Below, in pieces: positions 53,401 to 64,000 of a DNA stretch of 64,000 nt. Origin of the DNA: Gorsachius magnificus (Eukaryota; Chordata; Aves; Pelecaniformes; Ardeidae); contig CM067084.1 in assembly GCA_034008185.1 (NCBI GenBank), forward strand, positions 70,900,612-70,964,611. Reading direction: 5' to 3'. Numbering within the stretch: position 1 is the first letter of the stretch; every line of letters starts with the position of its first letter. The notes beneath the pieces were generated by a model. The model worked only from the letters and a program-made list of their open reading frames with translations. It was not told where the DNA came from and ran no database searches. Position numbers and translations under genes: made by a program.

Positions 53401-56400
53401 GTGCTCTGCTGGATTTCACAAGTTGGAGACGTACAACAAAGGAGAAGGAAAGCAGTTGTTTTGAACTAGTCTTTTTCTTATAAGACTTTGTATTTTGGAG
53501 TCATTCAGATTTTACCCCATAGCTATTATGATAATATCTCGCTTGGTACTATGCATCACTATCTGAAGTTCAGATTTTTTGCAATTATTTGAGCACTGAA
53601 GTAAGTGGTTACTGAATTCTAGGAATCAACTGGATTGCCCCTTATATATTAAGACTGGAGATTCTTCACCCAGTATGTTCTCAGTTTCACAGATTCACTT
53701 TGGCTGAATGCCCTGTCACTATCTCATTATCTGTTCATCTCTTTGTTAATTTTTGCCTTCAAAAGCCAATCTGGGCTCACAGTGATATGAAAGTGGGAAT
53801 GGCATCTAATGTCATACTTGATTTGATTATAGCAGAGTAAGCCAGGAAAACTGCAGGGAATTTTCTTTCACATTACTTGTTTTTCTCTGTGCAACCAAAA
53901 GCAAGCATCAAAAGCAGACACACGTAAAGCCTTTTCAACATAATCCTAAATCACTTGTATGGTTTTCTAAGGTATTTTAGTGATATAAGGTAGTGGCAGT
54001 CAATGCCCCTTACAATAGTTTCACTTGAAAACAACAATACAGTGGCAAAAAACTGTATCACAAATGCTATTTTAGAAGAACAAAAATGGAAGAAAAATAT
54101 CTGATGCTACCCTCCATTCCAGAATTTAGGCTGGGGACAATAGGACATATTTTGAAATGCAAACTATGTTCTTAGTAAATTGAAATGAATATGATACAAG
54201 GAAAACCAAAGCAAACAGTAATATAACCAATATCTAAGTAGCAGAGGTTGAATCTCAAATCTCTGGATCCTTTCCTCTGGAAAGGAATTTAAGATTCTAG
54301 AATCAGTTTAACAACAGCAGGCAGCTACCTGAGGAATCCATGCAATCTTCAACACTAGTAGCTGTGAATTTCCAGCCCAGGATATGATGGTAGTCTTGCA
54401 AAACGTTTATTGTTCCAAAAGGGGATTCAAAAGGAGCTTTATCTGAAATACCAAAGAAAACAGAAATGATTTATGAGAAAAGAAATCAGACTCTTTGGAA
54501 CTAAAAGCCTATTAGAAAGCCATGCATACAGTTGATGGGCCAGATGCAATTAGGCCATAATTTATTTTATTATGTCTAGTCTAGTCCAGCCAAATGAGGA
54601 CTGGTGGACAAGTGCTGAAAAAACTGACATCACTGCCTATAAGCCCCATAAGATTCAACTCCTATTGCTGAGTTTTCCAGTTCTGTAAGATGCTGGTGAA
54701 ACTCACTGCTAGAAAATTGAAACAAAATCTAGAGAACTACAAAATGTACTGATGGATATTGCTACCAAGTTAGGAGATATGAACTGTTTTAAGAGCAATA
54801 AGCAGAGAGTGCTCAGACTTACGGCGACTTTAGGAGTAGTTCCATTGAACTAAACTGTACTTCTCAGGGAGAAAGATACTACTTAACCTGATTAGGGTTG
54901 GCAAAACATCTAGCTGACTTCTGTAACACTTGGGAGAAAGATTATTTCTTGCAGCAAATATCTGTGTATTGTAAATGTATCATATGATGGAGTCTGTAGC
55001 ACATTATTTATGCTCTGTGCTTTATGTCAATTGCTTTCAGTATTAAATTATTTCCTAATTCCATTAGCTACACACTCTTGGGTCCAGCAGAGGATTCCAC
55101 AATGAAAACTTACCTCTTATGCAACTCATCCAGCTCATTAAGTAGCTGCTGGTTTGCTGAAGCAGGACATTGTTATCTCCCTCATATGTGCAGTTTGGAT
55201 CATTGTCATTTCGGATTTCACCCAGACGATTCACTTAATAAGAATAAGTGCACAATTCAATGTATTACAATGTACTAATGGAAGCTAAGAGGGATTAAAT
55301 AATTATTCTGTGACAAAATGCAAGAGTGTTGTCTGTTCCTGTATGTATAGCTATTGTTACCTACAGATGAGCTTGAAAATGCACTGTTTAGCTTGTGAAA
55401 ATGAATATACTAGAAAGATTTTAGAAAAGTGTGGCATTCATCTTACAAGGGGAATTTTCATCTATATAATCTGCATCTTTATTTTTGGAACCTAGACTGA
55501 ATCACATGTACAGTCTGTCCAAATGCTGGTGCAGATGCTGCATGGGTTTAGGTTTTTTTTCCTGGTATCAGGTATGAAATAAACTTTAAAAATATGGATA
55601 TAAGGAAAAAAATCCTTTCTATAAACATATTGCTAAAATTTAGATACCTTGACACAACAACAGCGAAAGAACACTTCAACATAACCATTCTCTTTCTGAT
55701 CAGTGTATGCAGTAGTCTGTAACTTACTGGCAAGGTAACCATGTCCTCCACAAGCTTCTCGGCACTCCTGGGCTGCCTGCTGAGCAGTCCAAGATGACAG
55801 TGGCTTGCTGGCAGCAGATAAGGCATGAATCTCACGTCCCAAATCAGCCTTTGTTAAAAACAAGTTGCAAGTGACTAACAACTTTTATACAAAGTTAAAG
55901 CCATAGCTATGTGTACTGCTTTAAAATGAAGAAAGAACAACTGGCAATACATACATAAAATTTTCTGATACCCGTGTAAGGGTTTTTTGCTGCCATAAAA
56001 AAATCTACCACAACTGAAAAACCTTCAGCAGTAACTTTCTTATATGGGACAGCAATAATTTGTGCCAGGTAATGGACACATGGGTAGGTCTTAGCTCAGA
56101 TGTGCCAGCTGACATGACATTGCATGGGATAGTTCGCTGCTTGCCAACCTTTTCCTCCCAAAGATGGAGAGGCAGGTGGTAGAGGGTGGCCATGTCCAGA
56201 GAAAGCTTCTATCCCCTCTGCGACATAAGCAATTCCTCTCTCCCCAGTCAGCAAGGGATTTGTTTATAATACTGCCTTACATGGTTTTCACTGATCTTTC
56301 AAGCATCAATTTTGCAAAAAGTAGGAAAACTTAAATGTACCCCCTCAATTTCCAGAGAATCACAGTACCCTGCATTTACACTATCTCTGTTTGGTCTTCC

Positions 56401-59400
56401 TTTGAAAATGTGTTTGGAATTCCAGTTTCTGGAGATAGTGGGTTGATACTACCACAGCTTGTTTAAGGGTAACTCCCTGGGTTGTTTTTGCTTGTTTGTT
56501 CGTTTTTTAATATCTCCTGTAGAACAAAAGGAGTTCATATGGATTATGTTCTTAACACTGTCAATGATCTGATTTTTTCTATCATGATTTTTTTTTCTTA
56601 TAGCCACTGTTTTGGCTAAGATTAGTGACTGCACTGGAGAACTTCAGACATAAAATATGAGATTAAAAAATCAAACATTCTTCTGTGGTTTGTGCAAAGA
56701 GGAGAAATTAGAACACCCAGCCGTTCTACACAAATCTTTCATGAGCTTTATAATAGCTGAAAAAAGCCTGAGTGTTTAAGTGAGATCTGAGCAATACAGT
56801 GTAGGCCCTAAAAATTAATATTGTCAAAATTTAAGTAAGTAAAATGTATATGCTATAAAAAAACCATACTGAAGTTATTTTGGTTAATTAAGAATCAGTC
56901 CATGCACAGAGACAGATAGATCAAACGTTTTCCTCTGTAAAGGGATGACTTCCAATGGTCTGATTGTGGATAAGAAATTCAGCATTAAGACTCAAAAGTC
57001 TTAACTTTTTTCTGCAAAAATATTTACCCTAATGGATGAATATGAATTGCAAACTCAAGCCAGACTCCCAGAGTCTGTGCAGGAGTTAAGAACCATATCA
57101 TTTGAGTAAGCCTTTGATACATGCCCCCTGCAGTATCATTTACAACAGTTATAATCTGAATTTGCATTTTCCTCATATATTTATAATAAACAATTCTGCA
57201 AGGGAACACAACCTTAAATGCCACAGAATTCAACAAAACTTTAACCACTCCATCAAAACTAATTTGGATGCTTTTCTGAATGCAACTTTAATCATTACTT
57301 TGTATCGTCCATATTTCTGAGACGTTGCTCTAGCATTCTTGATTGTAAGAGGGCCTAAGACTCCTAAGTAGGTCCTTCATTTAAAAATTTCAAGTTTATT
57401 ATAGTAAGAACTCAGCAAAGAAGAAATGTGTAAAAATCTCACCTGTCTCTGACTCCTTTGCTTTGTCAATAAGCCTGCATAAAATTCTACGAAGATCTCA
57501 AACAAGGATTTGGAGAAATAATCTAAGGCATATGCAGCAGCCAGATAAGGAAGAAGACGCCATTGCTGGAATAAATAGATTTGATCACAAATTGATATAT
57601 ATATTTTATAGTCACATATATGTAACTATCTTATAATATTGAACTAACCCATTCTTTTTTACTTTGTTCAAATTGGAAAACAGTTTTATGGAGAAGAGAA
57701 CTTAACAATAACCATCTATAAACATAATTAAGTGTAACTACTCTATACACAAGTTACAGTTAACGTTATTCTAATTCCTGTACTTCATGAATTTGTGATA
57801 AACATTCTGTGTTTATACAATGTCTGGCATGCTGGGGCCAGTCATGATTCATGTGTTTCTTCAGTACCAGCATGACAGAGGTTGTAACTGTTTTACTTGC
57901 TTGTTCGTTGCTGAATGTACGTTACTGCTGGTTGCATTCTGTGAAAAAAAAAAAACCACAAAACCAGGGCTAGGAAGCAGAGAAAAAGTATATTTGCTGT
58001 TCCACACAAATCAGAGCCCATAAAGAAAAAGAGAAACTGCTTGAGGAAGCTTTTGTGGTAGAGCAAGAAGGGAATGAGAGATTCTGCAAGCAGAGCCCAC
58101 AGAACAAGCCAAAACTGAGAAAAATTGAGAGACTTGAAGAACAGTGGGATGCAGAGCCCGGCTTATTCAGAAGAGGTGGAAGAAGGCAGCTTTTGCCAGT
58201 TTGTAGAAACCCATGAAATCTTTCAAAGTTTCAAGACTAAATGCAAACCTGGAAAAAAGCACCCACTTTGCAAGGACAAACTGGGCAGGTTTGTTTTCAG
58301 CACTTCTTATATTAACCTTTCTCATTCAGCAGACCTGCGTTTTCTCTATTCCCCAGTAACCTTACATATCCTTGTTCTATTTTTTAAGAGCAAAAGGTGT
58401 TTTTCACCTGCATAATCTGCAGAAAAACATTGGTTATATTCCTCTCAAAATTAGTGCCAGCTTGAGATTTCACCACAATGAATGTAATTGATTTCTATAC
58501 TTTTAATGCATAAAGGCTAAACCCAAGAAAATTAGCATAGCAGCAAAAGAGGCACTGACATTTTTAAACAAACACTAGTTTCTACATCTGCAGTACTTTC
58601 ATGTGTGCATAGAATACAGTCTGTCTTTGAAAAGGTTACTATTTTAGAAGACAAATGTTTCTAGGCACTTCAGAGAAACACGAATATTCTGGGTTTTGCT
58701 ATTTCAAGAACTTATGTCAAAAGCCTGATCATGCCAGGAGAAGGTCTGGAATTAACCCCCACAGCTGCACTAGAAAGACACCGCAGATAACATAGACAAC
58801 TTTAATTTCACTAACTTTGGTGTGGCTATTTTGATCTGCAGTAGCTCTGAATCTGAGTTTCATTGTATAGAACTCTGTAGACGTGAATTCCAAAGTATTT
58901 ACCTGTGTTTGGTATTCAAGAACAGGTATTTCTTCATCATCAGTTGGTCCAAACTGTCGGCGAGCTGCTGAGAAGCGAATGGCTATCGATAAGGCAAGCT
59001 TTAAATTCGTTATGGAAATTGCCGTGATCAGAATTCTGCCAGTGGACAAGGATCCCAGAGCTGCCCTAAAACGCTCTTTAACATCCTGAATGAATAAAAG
59101 GCACAGACTGAATGGTGAGGCGAACATTTCATTTACATCCCCCGTGAATCCAGTACAACTCTGGTAGCATGATCCAATAAGGCATTCAGGCAAGACTCAA
59201 AGTGATTTCTCTAACTACTTTGGGATCAGTGGGACAGTGCAAAAAGCAAGAACTCAGGAAAATCAGTAAGGTGAGCTGAGACATCTCTGAAAGGCAATTA
59301 AAAAGCCAGCATTCTGACTCTCTTATGTGAAATCATCAACAGCCTTATTTAAGTCCAGGTATCTAGTACTACCGAACATGAGAGGCCCATGGTCTCTTAA

Positions 59401-59558
59401 CCTACTCATAGCTTTGTATATTTAATGAACTGTATTAATGAACCAAAACCTTAATTCATACCTTGACTGAACTTGAGTACTTCCCCTCAGCTGTGACATC
59501 TCCAGCTATATTCAGTATGTTTTCTTTAGGTATCCTGACATTGTGGAACATGGCAAAT
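44332..59558 (-). CDS. ACOX3: ACOX3, peroxisomal acyl-CoA oxidase 3 (3' part, 11 exons)
   Basis: ACOX3 is a FAD-dependent peroxisomal oxidase that introduces the 2,3-double bond into 2-methyl-branched acyl-CoAs such as pristanoyl-CoA and passes electrons to O2, giving H2O2. Eleven exons (59462-59558, 58903-59085, 57443-57565, 55728-55848, 55114-55233, 54329-54442, 52564-52679, 50118-50292, 49597-49664, 48834-48920, 44332-44451) have GT donors and AG acceptors. Their phases agree throughout, giving 1324 nt: one base that completes a split codon, then 440 sense codons and TAA. The spliced product reads like vertebrate ACOX3, including [40 protein letters not shown] and a C-terminal SRL. It covers roughly the last 60% of a protein of about 700 residues. 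The exons before [10 protein letters not shown], and the promoter, lie beyond 64000. There are no stops or frameshifts, so it should be functional. Boundaries were set by hand. Confidence 0.96.
45641..46540 (-). mobile_element. CR1 LINE, 5'-truncated, with open reverse-transcriptase frame
   Basis: This chicken-repeat-1 non-LTR retrotransposon fragment of about 0.9 kb sits in the last ACOX3 intron, in the same orientation as the gene. One open frame runs without stop from at least 46540 to 45690. It contains the reverse-transcriptase FADD active-site motif (46521-46532) and, further on, the CR1 thumb and C-terminal segments [46 protein letters not shown] and HWNRLP. The 3' end is the typical ending before the tail TATGATTCTATGG at 45641-45653. 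The element is cut off upstream of FADD, so it cannot move by itself. The long open frame suggests a fairly recent insertion. Confidence 0.96.
48834..48920 (-). CDS. ACOX3: ACOX3 penultimate exon ([19 protein letters not shown])
   Basis: This 87 nt, 29-codon exon is phase 0 at both ends: [20 protein letters not shown] then SPIGKASGE. The Ala-Pro-Pro-Asp-Phe segment is highly conserved in all peroxisomal acyl-CoA oxidases. The acceptor is AAACAG and the donor GTAAGG. A decayed second copy of this exon lies at 24053-24129. Confidence 0.97.
49597..49664 (-). CDS. ACOX3: ACOX3 short exon ([17 protein letters not shown])
   Basis: This 68 nt exon holds the last two bases of Gly plus 22 codons, ending in phase 0 after LELCYR. 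It encodes [20 protein letters not shown], equivalent to the Gly-Tyr-Phe-Ser-Gly-Glu-Gln segment of mammalian ACOX3. The acceptor is TTCGCAG and the donor GTAAGC. It is too short to show as an open frame on its own. Confidence 0.94.
50118..50292 (-). CDS. ACOX3: ACOX3 exon ([13 protein letters not shown] ... [17 protein letters not shown])
   Basis: This 175 nt exon enters in phase 0 at [20 protein letters not shown] and leaves with one base of Gly. [20 protein letters not shown] is the ACOX3 form of the conserved C-terminal helix. The acceptor is CTAAG and the donor GTGAGA. The upstream 2271 bp intron contains an old CR1 tail (52126-52205) and a 12 bp tandem duplication (50489-50512). Confidence 0.96.
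50489..50512 (+). repeat. 12 bp tandem duplication in an ACOX3 intron
   Basis: TCATGAAATGCC occurs twice in tandem with no mismatch. Confidence 0.9.
52126..52205 (-). mobile_element. old CR1 3' tail in an ACOX3 intron
   Basis: The plus strand reads CCATAGAAATTAGAGATGGA, AAAGACCTATTAGGTCATCT, AGTTTACC, a diverged version of the CR1 3' end (compare GTTGGAAGGGACC...GGTCATCTAGTCCAACC). It lies between the 52564-52679 and 50118-50292 exons. Divergence is clearly higher than in the 45.6 kb copy, so it is older. Confidence 0.7.
52564..52679 (-). CDS. ACOX3: ACOX3 exon ([14 protein letters not shown])
   Basis: This 116 nt exon begins with the last two bases of Val and then has 38 codons: [20 protein letters not shown] through [23 protein letters not shown] and the Ser-Asp-Phe-Glu-Ala segment are diagnostic of ACOX3 rather than ACOX1 or ACOX2. 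The acceptor is TTTTTCACAG and the donor GTAGTA. It belongs to the second helical lobe of the C-terminal domain. Confidence 0.96.
54329..54442 (-). CDS. ACOX3: ACOX3 exon ([15 protein letters not shown])
   Basis: This 114 nt exon enters in phase 1 (first base of Asp from the previous exon) and leaves with one base of Val. It encodes [20 protein letters not shown] through to CMDSS. It matches the ACOX3 pattern of a Ser-Pro turn followed by a variable linker and Asp-Cys-Met/Leu-Asp-Ser. The acceptor is TTTCAG and the donor GTAGCT. Conservation is lower than in the neighbouring exons, as is normal for this linker. Confidence 0.9.
55114..55233 (-). CDS. ACOX3: ACOX3 exon with the catalytic glutamate ([15 protein letters not shown])
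   Basis: This 120 nt exon begins with the last two bases of Met and reads [20 protein letters not shown], then [11 protein letters not shown]. The Glu of TYEG, at 55181-55183, aligns with the general base that abstracts the alpha-proton of the acyl-CoA in this family (Glu421 of ACOX1, Glu376 of medium-chain acyl-CoA dehydrogenase). The exon ends [10 protein letters not shown] plus one base; the last stretch is less conserved than the rest. The donor is GTAAGT. The acceptor is ATTAAG. Confidence 0.95.
55728..55848 (-). CDS. ACOX3: ACOX3 exon with FAD-site motif [11 protein letters not shown]
   Basis: This 121 nt exon starts in phase 0 at [15 protein letters not shown] and ends with the first base of the Met codon of MNRLG. 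It carries [13 protein letters not shown]. The Gly-Gly-His-Gly segment is the conserved flavin-contact motif of acyl-CoA oxidases and dehydrogenases. The acceptor is AACAAAG and the donor GTAAGT. Translation past the donor (SKLQTTAY...) is intron. Confidence 0.96.
57443..57565 (-). CDS. ACOX3: ACOX3 exon ([20 protein letters not shown])
   Basis: This 123 nt, 41-codon exon is phase 0 at both ends. It encodes [20 protein letters not shown] through to KQRSQRQ, matching the ACOX3 helix after the RRQFGP region. The acceptor TTCCAG and donor GTGAGA are both standard. The flanking introns are 1337 bp and 1594 bp. Confidence 0.94.
57944..57955 (+). repeat. poly-A tract in an ACOX3 intron
   Basis: Twelve A, within the intron between the 58903-59085 and 57443-57565 exons. 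Confidence 0.85.
58903..59085 (-). CDS. ACOX3: ACOX3 exon, C-terminal helical domain start ([17 protein letters not shown])
   Basis: This 183 nt exon is exactly 61 codons, phase 0 to phase 0, from DVKERF to VLEYQTQ. It holds the strongly conserved ACOX segments ALGSLSTGR and [20 protein letters not shown]. The Arg-Arg-Gln-Phe-Gly motif is a family signature near the flavin and dimer interface. The acceptor is TTCAG and the donor GTAAAT. The intron to the preceding exon is 376 bp. The open frame continues upstream of the acceptor, but that extension is intronic. Confidence 0.96.
59462..59558 (-). CDS. ACOX3: ACOX3 exon, acyl-CoA oxidase middle domain ([10 protein letters not shown])
   Basis: This 97 nt exon opens with one base that completes a split codon and ends in phase 0. 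It encodes [17 protein letters not shown] and continues to KYSSSVK. The FHNVRIP segment is the conserved acyl-CoA dehydrogenase/oxidase strand that leads into the C-terminal helical region. The donor GTATGA follows at 59461. The acceptor AG at 59559-59560 has the tract TTTGTTTAAACAG. The upstream intron runs at least to the window end; I saw no earlier ACOX3 exon in 59559-64000. Confidence 0.93.
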
Positions 59559-62500
59559 CTGTTTAAACAAATATACAAGCAAAGTAAAATCTACGTCAAC
59601 ATAGTCTGAGGTGTCTACATTAGAGAAAAAAGGTCACAACAAAGACACAATTGCACAATGATCTCAGGCATATCAGCGAAGTGAAAACAGTGCCCCTCAA
59701 CCCAGGTAGGTAATCTTAGGAGAGTATGCCTGGGAGAAAAACGTCTTTCAGACTCAGGGCAGCAGAGGAAATTCAAGATGGGAAATTATTTGTTATAACT
59801 CTTCAGTTTGGTTTTTTTTTTTAAAAAAGATGATGCATACAAAACCAAAACAAACACCTCATTGACTAGGAGACCATTTCAGCAGCTTTTTAAGTAAAGA
59901 AGTAAACAACTAATAGGAGGATGAGCAATGCGTTCTGTTTGAGGGGAGGGACAGGTAAAGATACTTATTAGAGACCTTACACAGAGGCAGTTTGACAGAC
60001 ACTTTCACCAACAGCCCAAAAACCTGAACTGAATTCTCAGTCTGCCTGAGTATAGGTAAGCTACTGACCTTGCTATCTCAGCTATGGAAAAGCTTGGGAG
60101 GATGAACAACTTCCTTCTCCTGCTTAAAACACAACTAGGCCATAATCCCCTGCCACAAACAATTTTGCTGAACCATGTGCTTTACTGAAGTGTTGTTAAG
60201 TCCAGCCTGGAGACTGCTTTGGAATAGAGACACTATATATTTTTATGAGTCTAAAATATAGATCTGTGAGGATCATTCATGTTATTGCAATACAAATGAG
60301 GACATAGCTGAAATAGTGCCCTGAGAAGGAACTGAATGGAGAATTTTCTTTTGTTTAAACTCAGACTAGGATTTCTGTTCCCTGGAATGTGGCATCTTAA
60401 AAAGGAAGAGCAAGATAACTTTTTCTAAACTGTGGTACCCTAGCAGCAATAAAGAAGAAAGTTGTTAGAATAGGCAGAATGTCCTGAGTATTCATATTCT
60501 TCAGGAAGAAAGTGTATGAACTGTTTCACCCAAATGGGCAATACAACTTGGCACAATAGCAGTAATATCAGCTCCACTCGCAAATATTTCAGTATCTAAT
60601 AGCACTTGAAAAGCTGTATTTGTAATCAACGCAAATTCCTTTTTCCTGCCAATACAGGCTGATCTATTTAATAAGGCTCACGAGAGCCAGGTCTTTTACA
60701 TTAATAAATTACATAAGGGCTGCATTGCTGCATGTGCTTTAAAATTACGAGTTGTTTCCAAGGAAACATATCTGCATACTGAATTCATTCAGCCTTAGAG
60801 ATACACAGTATTTTTGGACTTAGCCACAGAGAAAAGCATGCCCTCCTAACCAAGAACCAGCTGCTTACTGGCCTTAACAATGCTAAAAAGTGCTTTATTA
60901 AGTTCCAGTTTCAGTGAGACCATGCTACTTTTAACAGAAGCAAATTCAGAATTTCCGAAAATCTGATTTCCTTCTTTGTTAATATTTTTTTTTCATCTCA
61001 CTGGAAATAAAAAATCTCATTCAAAAAATTCAAAATACCTTTTGGTTAAATTCACATTCTTTGCTCCCTATATCCCAAATAAAATCCATCGCAACTAAAA
61101 CCGTATAGCAACTCCAATATTTTTAAGCAATAACATGCATGTTAGACAAAACTTGAACTTTTAAATTATTATTACTCATTACTTTAATTACAGAAGGGTG
61201 TGTGTGGCAAGGTTTAGGTCTCTAGTTTAGCACTCTCTTTTCCTAGTTACTGTAGAGCCATAGAATTCCAAGGAGGTGCTTCCTCCTAGAAGCTTACAGT
61301 CCAAGCATAAGGCAAGAAGCTACAAATGCGTTCAAACAAATAGTGAGGCAGACACTAACTACTGGGGAATACCATCTTGATATGATACCTGCCAGTCACA
61401 GGTATTGATACGATACCTGCCAGTCACAGCATGCTGGCAGCTAAACACTGGCATTTTTTTATAAGCCATAAGAGCAAAAGAGAATTTTAAGGAGGAATCA
61501 GAGTGATGAAAGTAAGGGAGCTTCATGGATCCTTACAAAGGATCCCTCCCAAGTAGGAAAAGATGCATGGAAGAAAGCAATGAAATATTATTTTTAAAAG
61601 CTATTGAATGGGTAATAAAAACTGGAATCATAAGCCAAACTCAAGGAAGAGTTGACCTAAAAGACAGGTGATACCATCTTTGGGGCACAGATTAGGATGA
61701 AACTTCAAAGGGCTCCAGCTCCTGAGCCTTCTCTTTGCAAATACATATTTGGAGTATGTTTAGTCCTGTGTGTGATGGACAGTAAGATTTGTGGTAGTAA
61801 TGACAATGAACAAGATGACAAACTGTCATTTTGTGTTTTACACTGTAGTGATTAGTTCAATTCATTCAGCAAAGCTCTGCAGTTGTAGAAAATTGTTTGT
61901 GCTTGAAACTCCAGAGTTCTTAAAAAGCAAATTCAAATCTACTAATATATAAATCTATATACCAAGAACCTACTTTTAGAAAATTCAAGCCTACTAATAT
62001 TGAACATGTGGCAGATGTGTGTCAAACAAAACAGCTCCCAGAATGACCTAAACAGTTTTACCCATTTCTACTTACTGTGATACAATCCCAAAGAGTTAAA
62101 TCTAGAGGAAGTCTCTTGTTGGAAAGAGCGAAAAACCTTGTAGAAAGTTTTATTATAATCTGTCTAACATAAATATAACGTAGCTAATTCTGTACCACAT
62201 AAAAGATTACCCAGAACTATTTTGATTAAAAACCACATGTATACCCTTCTCATAATAACTTTTTTCACAGCTAGTGAACCAGAATACTAAATTTCCAATC
62301 ATTATATAACAATCTATTTTCTTAACATCAAAATTACAGTTCAAATTAGTTTTTGAAAGTTTAGATTTTTCCCTGGATATTCTCCATTACAGATAGATTA
62401 TTTCCTTCTTTTTCTGTAAGCTGCTATCAAAATAAATGTGTATAAGAAGGCAAAAACTTTAAGAAGCCAGAGAGACAGAACATGCAATTAAAAATCACAC

Positions 62501-64000
62501 AGAAAATTCCCATGCGTAAAGAAATAACACATATTGCCTATAAGTACCAGTGTTGAAAATAAAAGCAGAACCCTACAGGACCTGGGAGTTAAGCAACCTT
62601 GTGAGATCATTGCCAACTGCTGTTATGCTCCTTCTCCGAGAACTTTGTTATTTGAAATTCTTAGGTGTACTGGCCAATTTGAACTTGATATTGGAACATA
62701 TTAAAACAAATAGCAAGATTTAATGAAGTCAACGATCACATTTCTAATGGTTATTAGCCTAGAAATCATAGTGAATAGACATGGACCACATCTGTCAAGG
62801 CATTTAGGGGAAAAATCTCCTTAAAGAATTCAAGAAATATCTTACAGTAGTGGAACTGTATACACAGTCATGGGGATATCATGTACCGACAAGTTTGGAA
62901 AATGGCTAAATTTCACATGGTGATGACAAGACCATAGGTTTGAAAGCTACCCTGCTTAGGGCCTCTCCTGGATAGCAAATAGTGTGACTGAGATTAAAAC
63001 CTCTCAGCAAGAAAGACAGATAGCTGTCACTTTGAATATATGTCACAGGGCTCTATAGCAGTGCACAATTTTGCATCATATAGTCCACGGGTAAAAAAAA
63101 AAAACCTGTATCACATAAGATTTCTACCTAGGTTAGCTGAGCAGAGCAAAGTGCTATTCCAATAGTAGCATTCTTGTTTGGGTTCTTTGGCCAGTAGTTT
63201 AGAGAACATTTCAAGAAAAGTTAATCTTACTGACTTTAAATCATGCAATAGTAATTCATCTGGTGTGCAGTAATGCTGATAAAAAAGGAGCAGCTGGAAA
63301 AGCCACGAGCTCCTTTTGCCAGTACTAAATTAATAAGCTGTTACCTGTAGCACAAATAGCTCATACATGCTTTGGTGAGTTTCAGACTCAATAAAATGCC
63401 TTTCCCACCAGCTTTTGTTATTGACTATGTTAGAGATGGTGCAGTGACAGCTCCTTCAACCCTTCCAGCCAGAAACAGAAAGCAGGTGAATGGTACTGGA
63501 AGGCTGTGAGTCAAGTGATCTCACAACTGTTTATGGAATATAGTAAACCTTGGGAAGAATAACACTTCAGAGGTTTGGTGAAAAACTTGCAGAAGGAAAG
63601 AAAACAGCCACGTATTCCAGACTGAAACTCACAGAAAGGTTAGAGTTGAGAAGAGTTACGGAGAAGCTGGGGAAAACTGCGAGGCAATATTTAACTCCAG
63701 CTTCTACATCCAAGGCTCTAATCTAAGAATGCAGTTCTGTAACAGTAATGCCCAACAGCAATGGTAAAACAACATAGCATTTTATGGGCCTCCTAATCTG
63801 AACTGAATGGACTTCATGGACACCCAAAGACCCACTCACCCTAAAGTTCTTACAGTCTAATTGCCTTGCAAGGAGTTCTGGATGTGCAGACTCCTGCAAC
63901 TGTTGAGACCCAACAGAGCTCTGCTAAGGACAAAAAAAGGTTGTTTCAAGTTCACTGCAGATGAGAGCCTGTATTTCTGTGGGTGATAAAACAAATGCGT
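59559..64000 (-). other. ACOX3 intron running off the window
   Basis: At least 4.4 kb upstream of the first visible exon contains no ACOX3 coding segment that I could find. The expected preceding peptide ends just before Phe of FAMFHN. The region is AT-rich, with one short tandem repeat (61384-61429). The right edge of the window is still inside the gene. Confidence 0.75.
61384..61429 (+). repeat. 28 bp-spaced direct repeat in an ACOX3 intron
   Basis: GATACCTGCCAGTCACAG occurs at 61384-61401 and again, identical, at 61412-61429. This is a recent small tandem duplication upstream of the first visible exon. Confidence 0.9.

Noticed and set aside
55024..55278. 84-codon plus-strand open frame over the ACOX3 catalytic exon
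   Set aside because: It is the antisense shadow of the real minus-strand exon.
58125..58415. 96-codon plus-strand open frame inside an ACOX3 intron
   Set aside because: It is intronic, with no recognisable domain and no splice context; a chance frame.
1..64000. CRISPR arrays, operons, tRNA or rRNA genes
   Set aside because: No regularly spaced repeats, no cloverleaf-like sequence and no rRNA sequence were seen; the content is that of a vertebrate nuclear genome.

Overview
The window looks like nuclear DNA from a bird. The evidence is several CR1 LINE fragments carrying the avian ATTCTGTG-type 3' tail, one solo retroviral LTR of a type common in bird genomes, spliced genes with GT-AG introns, and long non-coding stretches. 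No bacterial, plasmid or organelle features are present. The family calls rest on recognition by eye; nothing was searched.

The only gene I can identify with confidence is ACOX3 (peroxisomal acyl-CoA oxidase 3, branched-chain/pristanoyl-CoA oxidase). It lies on the minus strand at 44332-59558. Eleven coding exons are visible, and their phases join into one open frame of 440 codons plus stop. This is the C-terminal part of a protein of about 700 residues. The catalytic Thr-Tyr-Glu-Gly segment, the Gly-Gly-His-Gly FAD-site motif and a C-terminal Ser-Arg-Leu peroxisomal targeting signal are all visible. The 5' exons and promoter lie beyond 64000. The last intron (4.4 kb) carries a 0.9 kb CR1 with an open reverse-transcriptase frame.

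The left 44 kb (1-44331) is 3' flank or intergenic DNA with no recognised intact gene. It holds CR1 tails (6987-7141, 31582-31952, 34924-34990, 39580-39706), a 590 bp solo LTR (24971-25560), a short LTR-start-like fragment (12597-12650), G-rich and simple repeats, and two exon-like segments of unknown origin on the minus strand (23191-23329, 22476-22560).

The most unusual item is at 24053-24129. It is a decayed second copy of ACOX3's penultimate exon, on the same strand and about 25 kb downstream of the real one, with similarity running into the flanking intron. It has a 10 bp deletion, a lost splice acceptor and a premature stop, which points to an old DNA-level duplication of part of ACOX3. 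I found no convincing evidence of a wholly new biological system.
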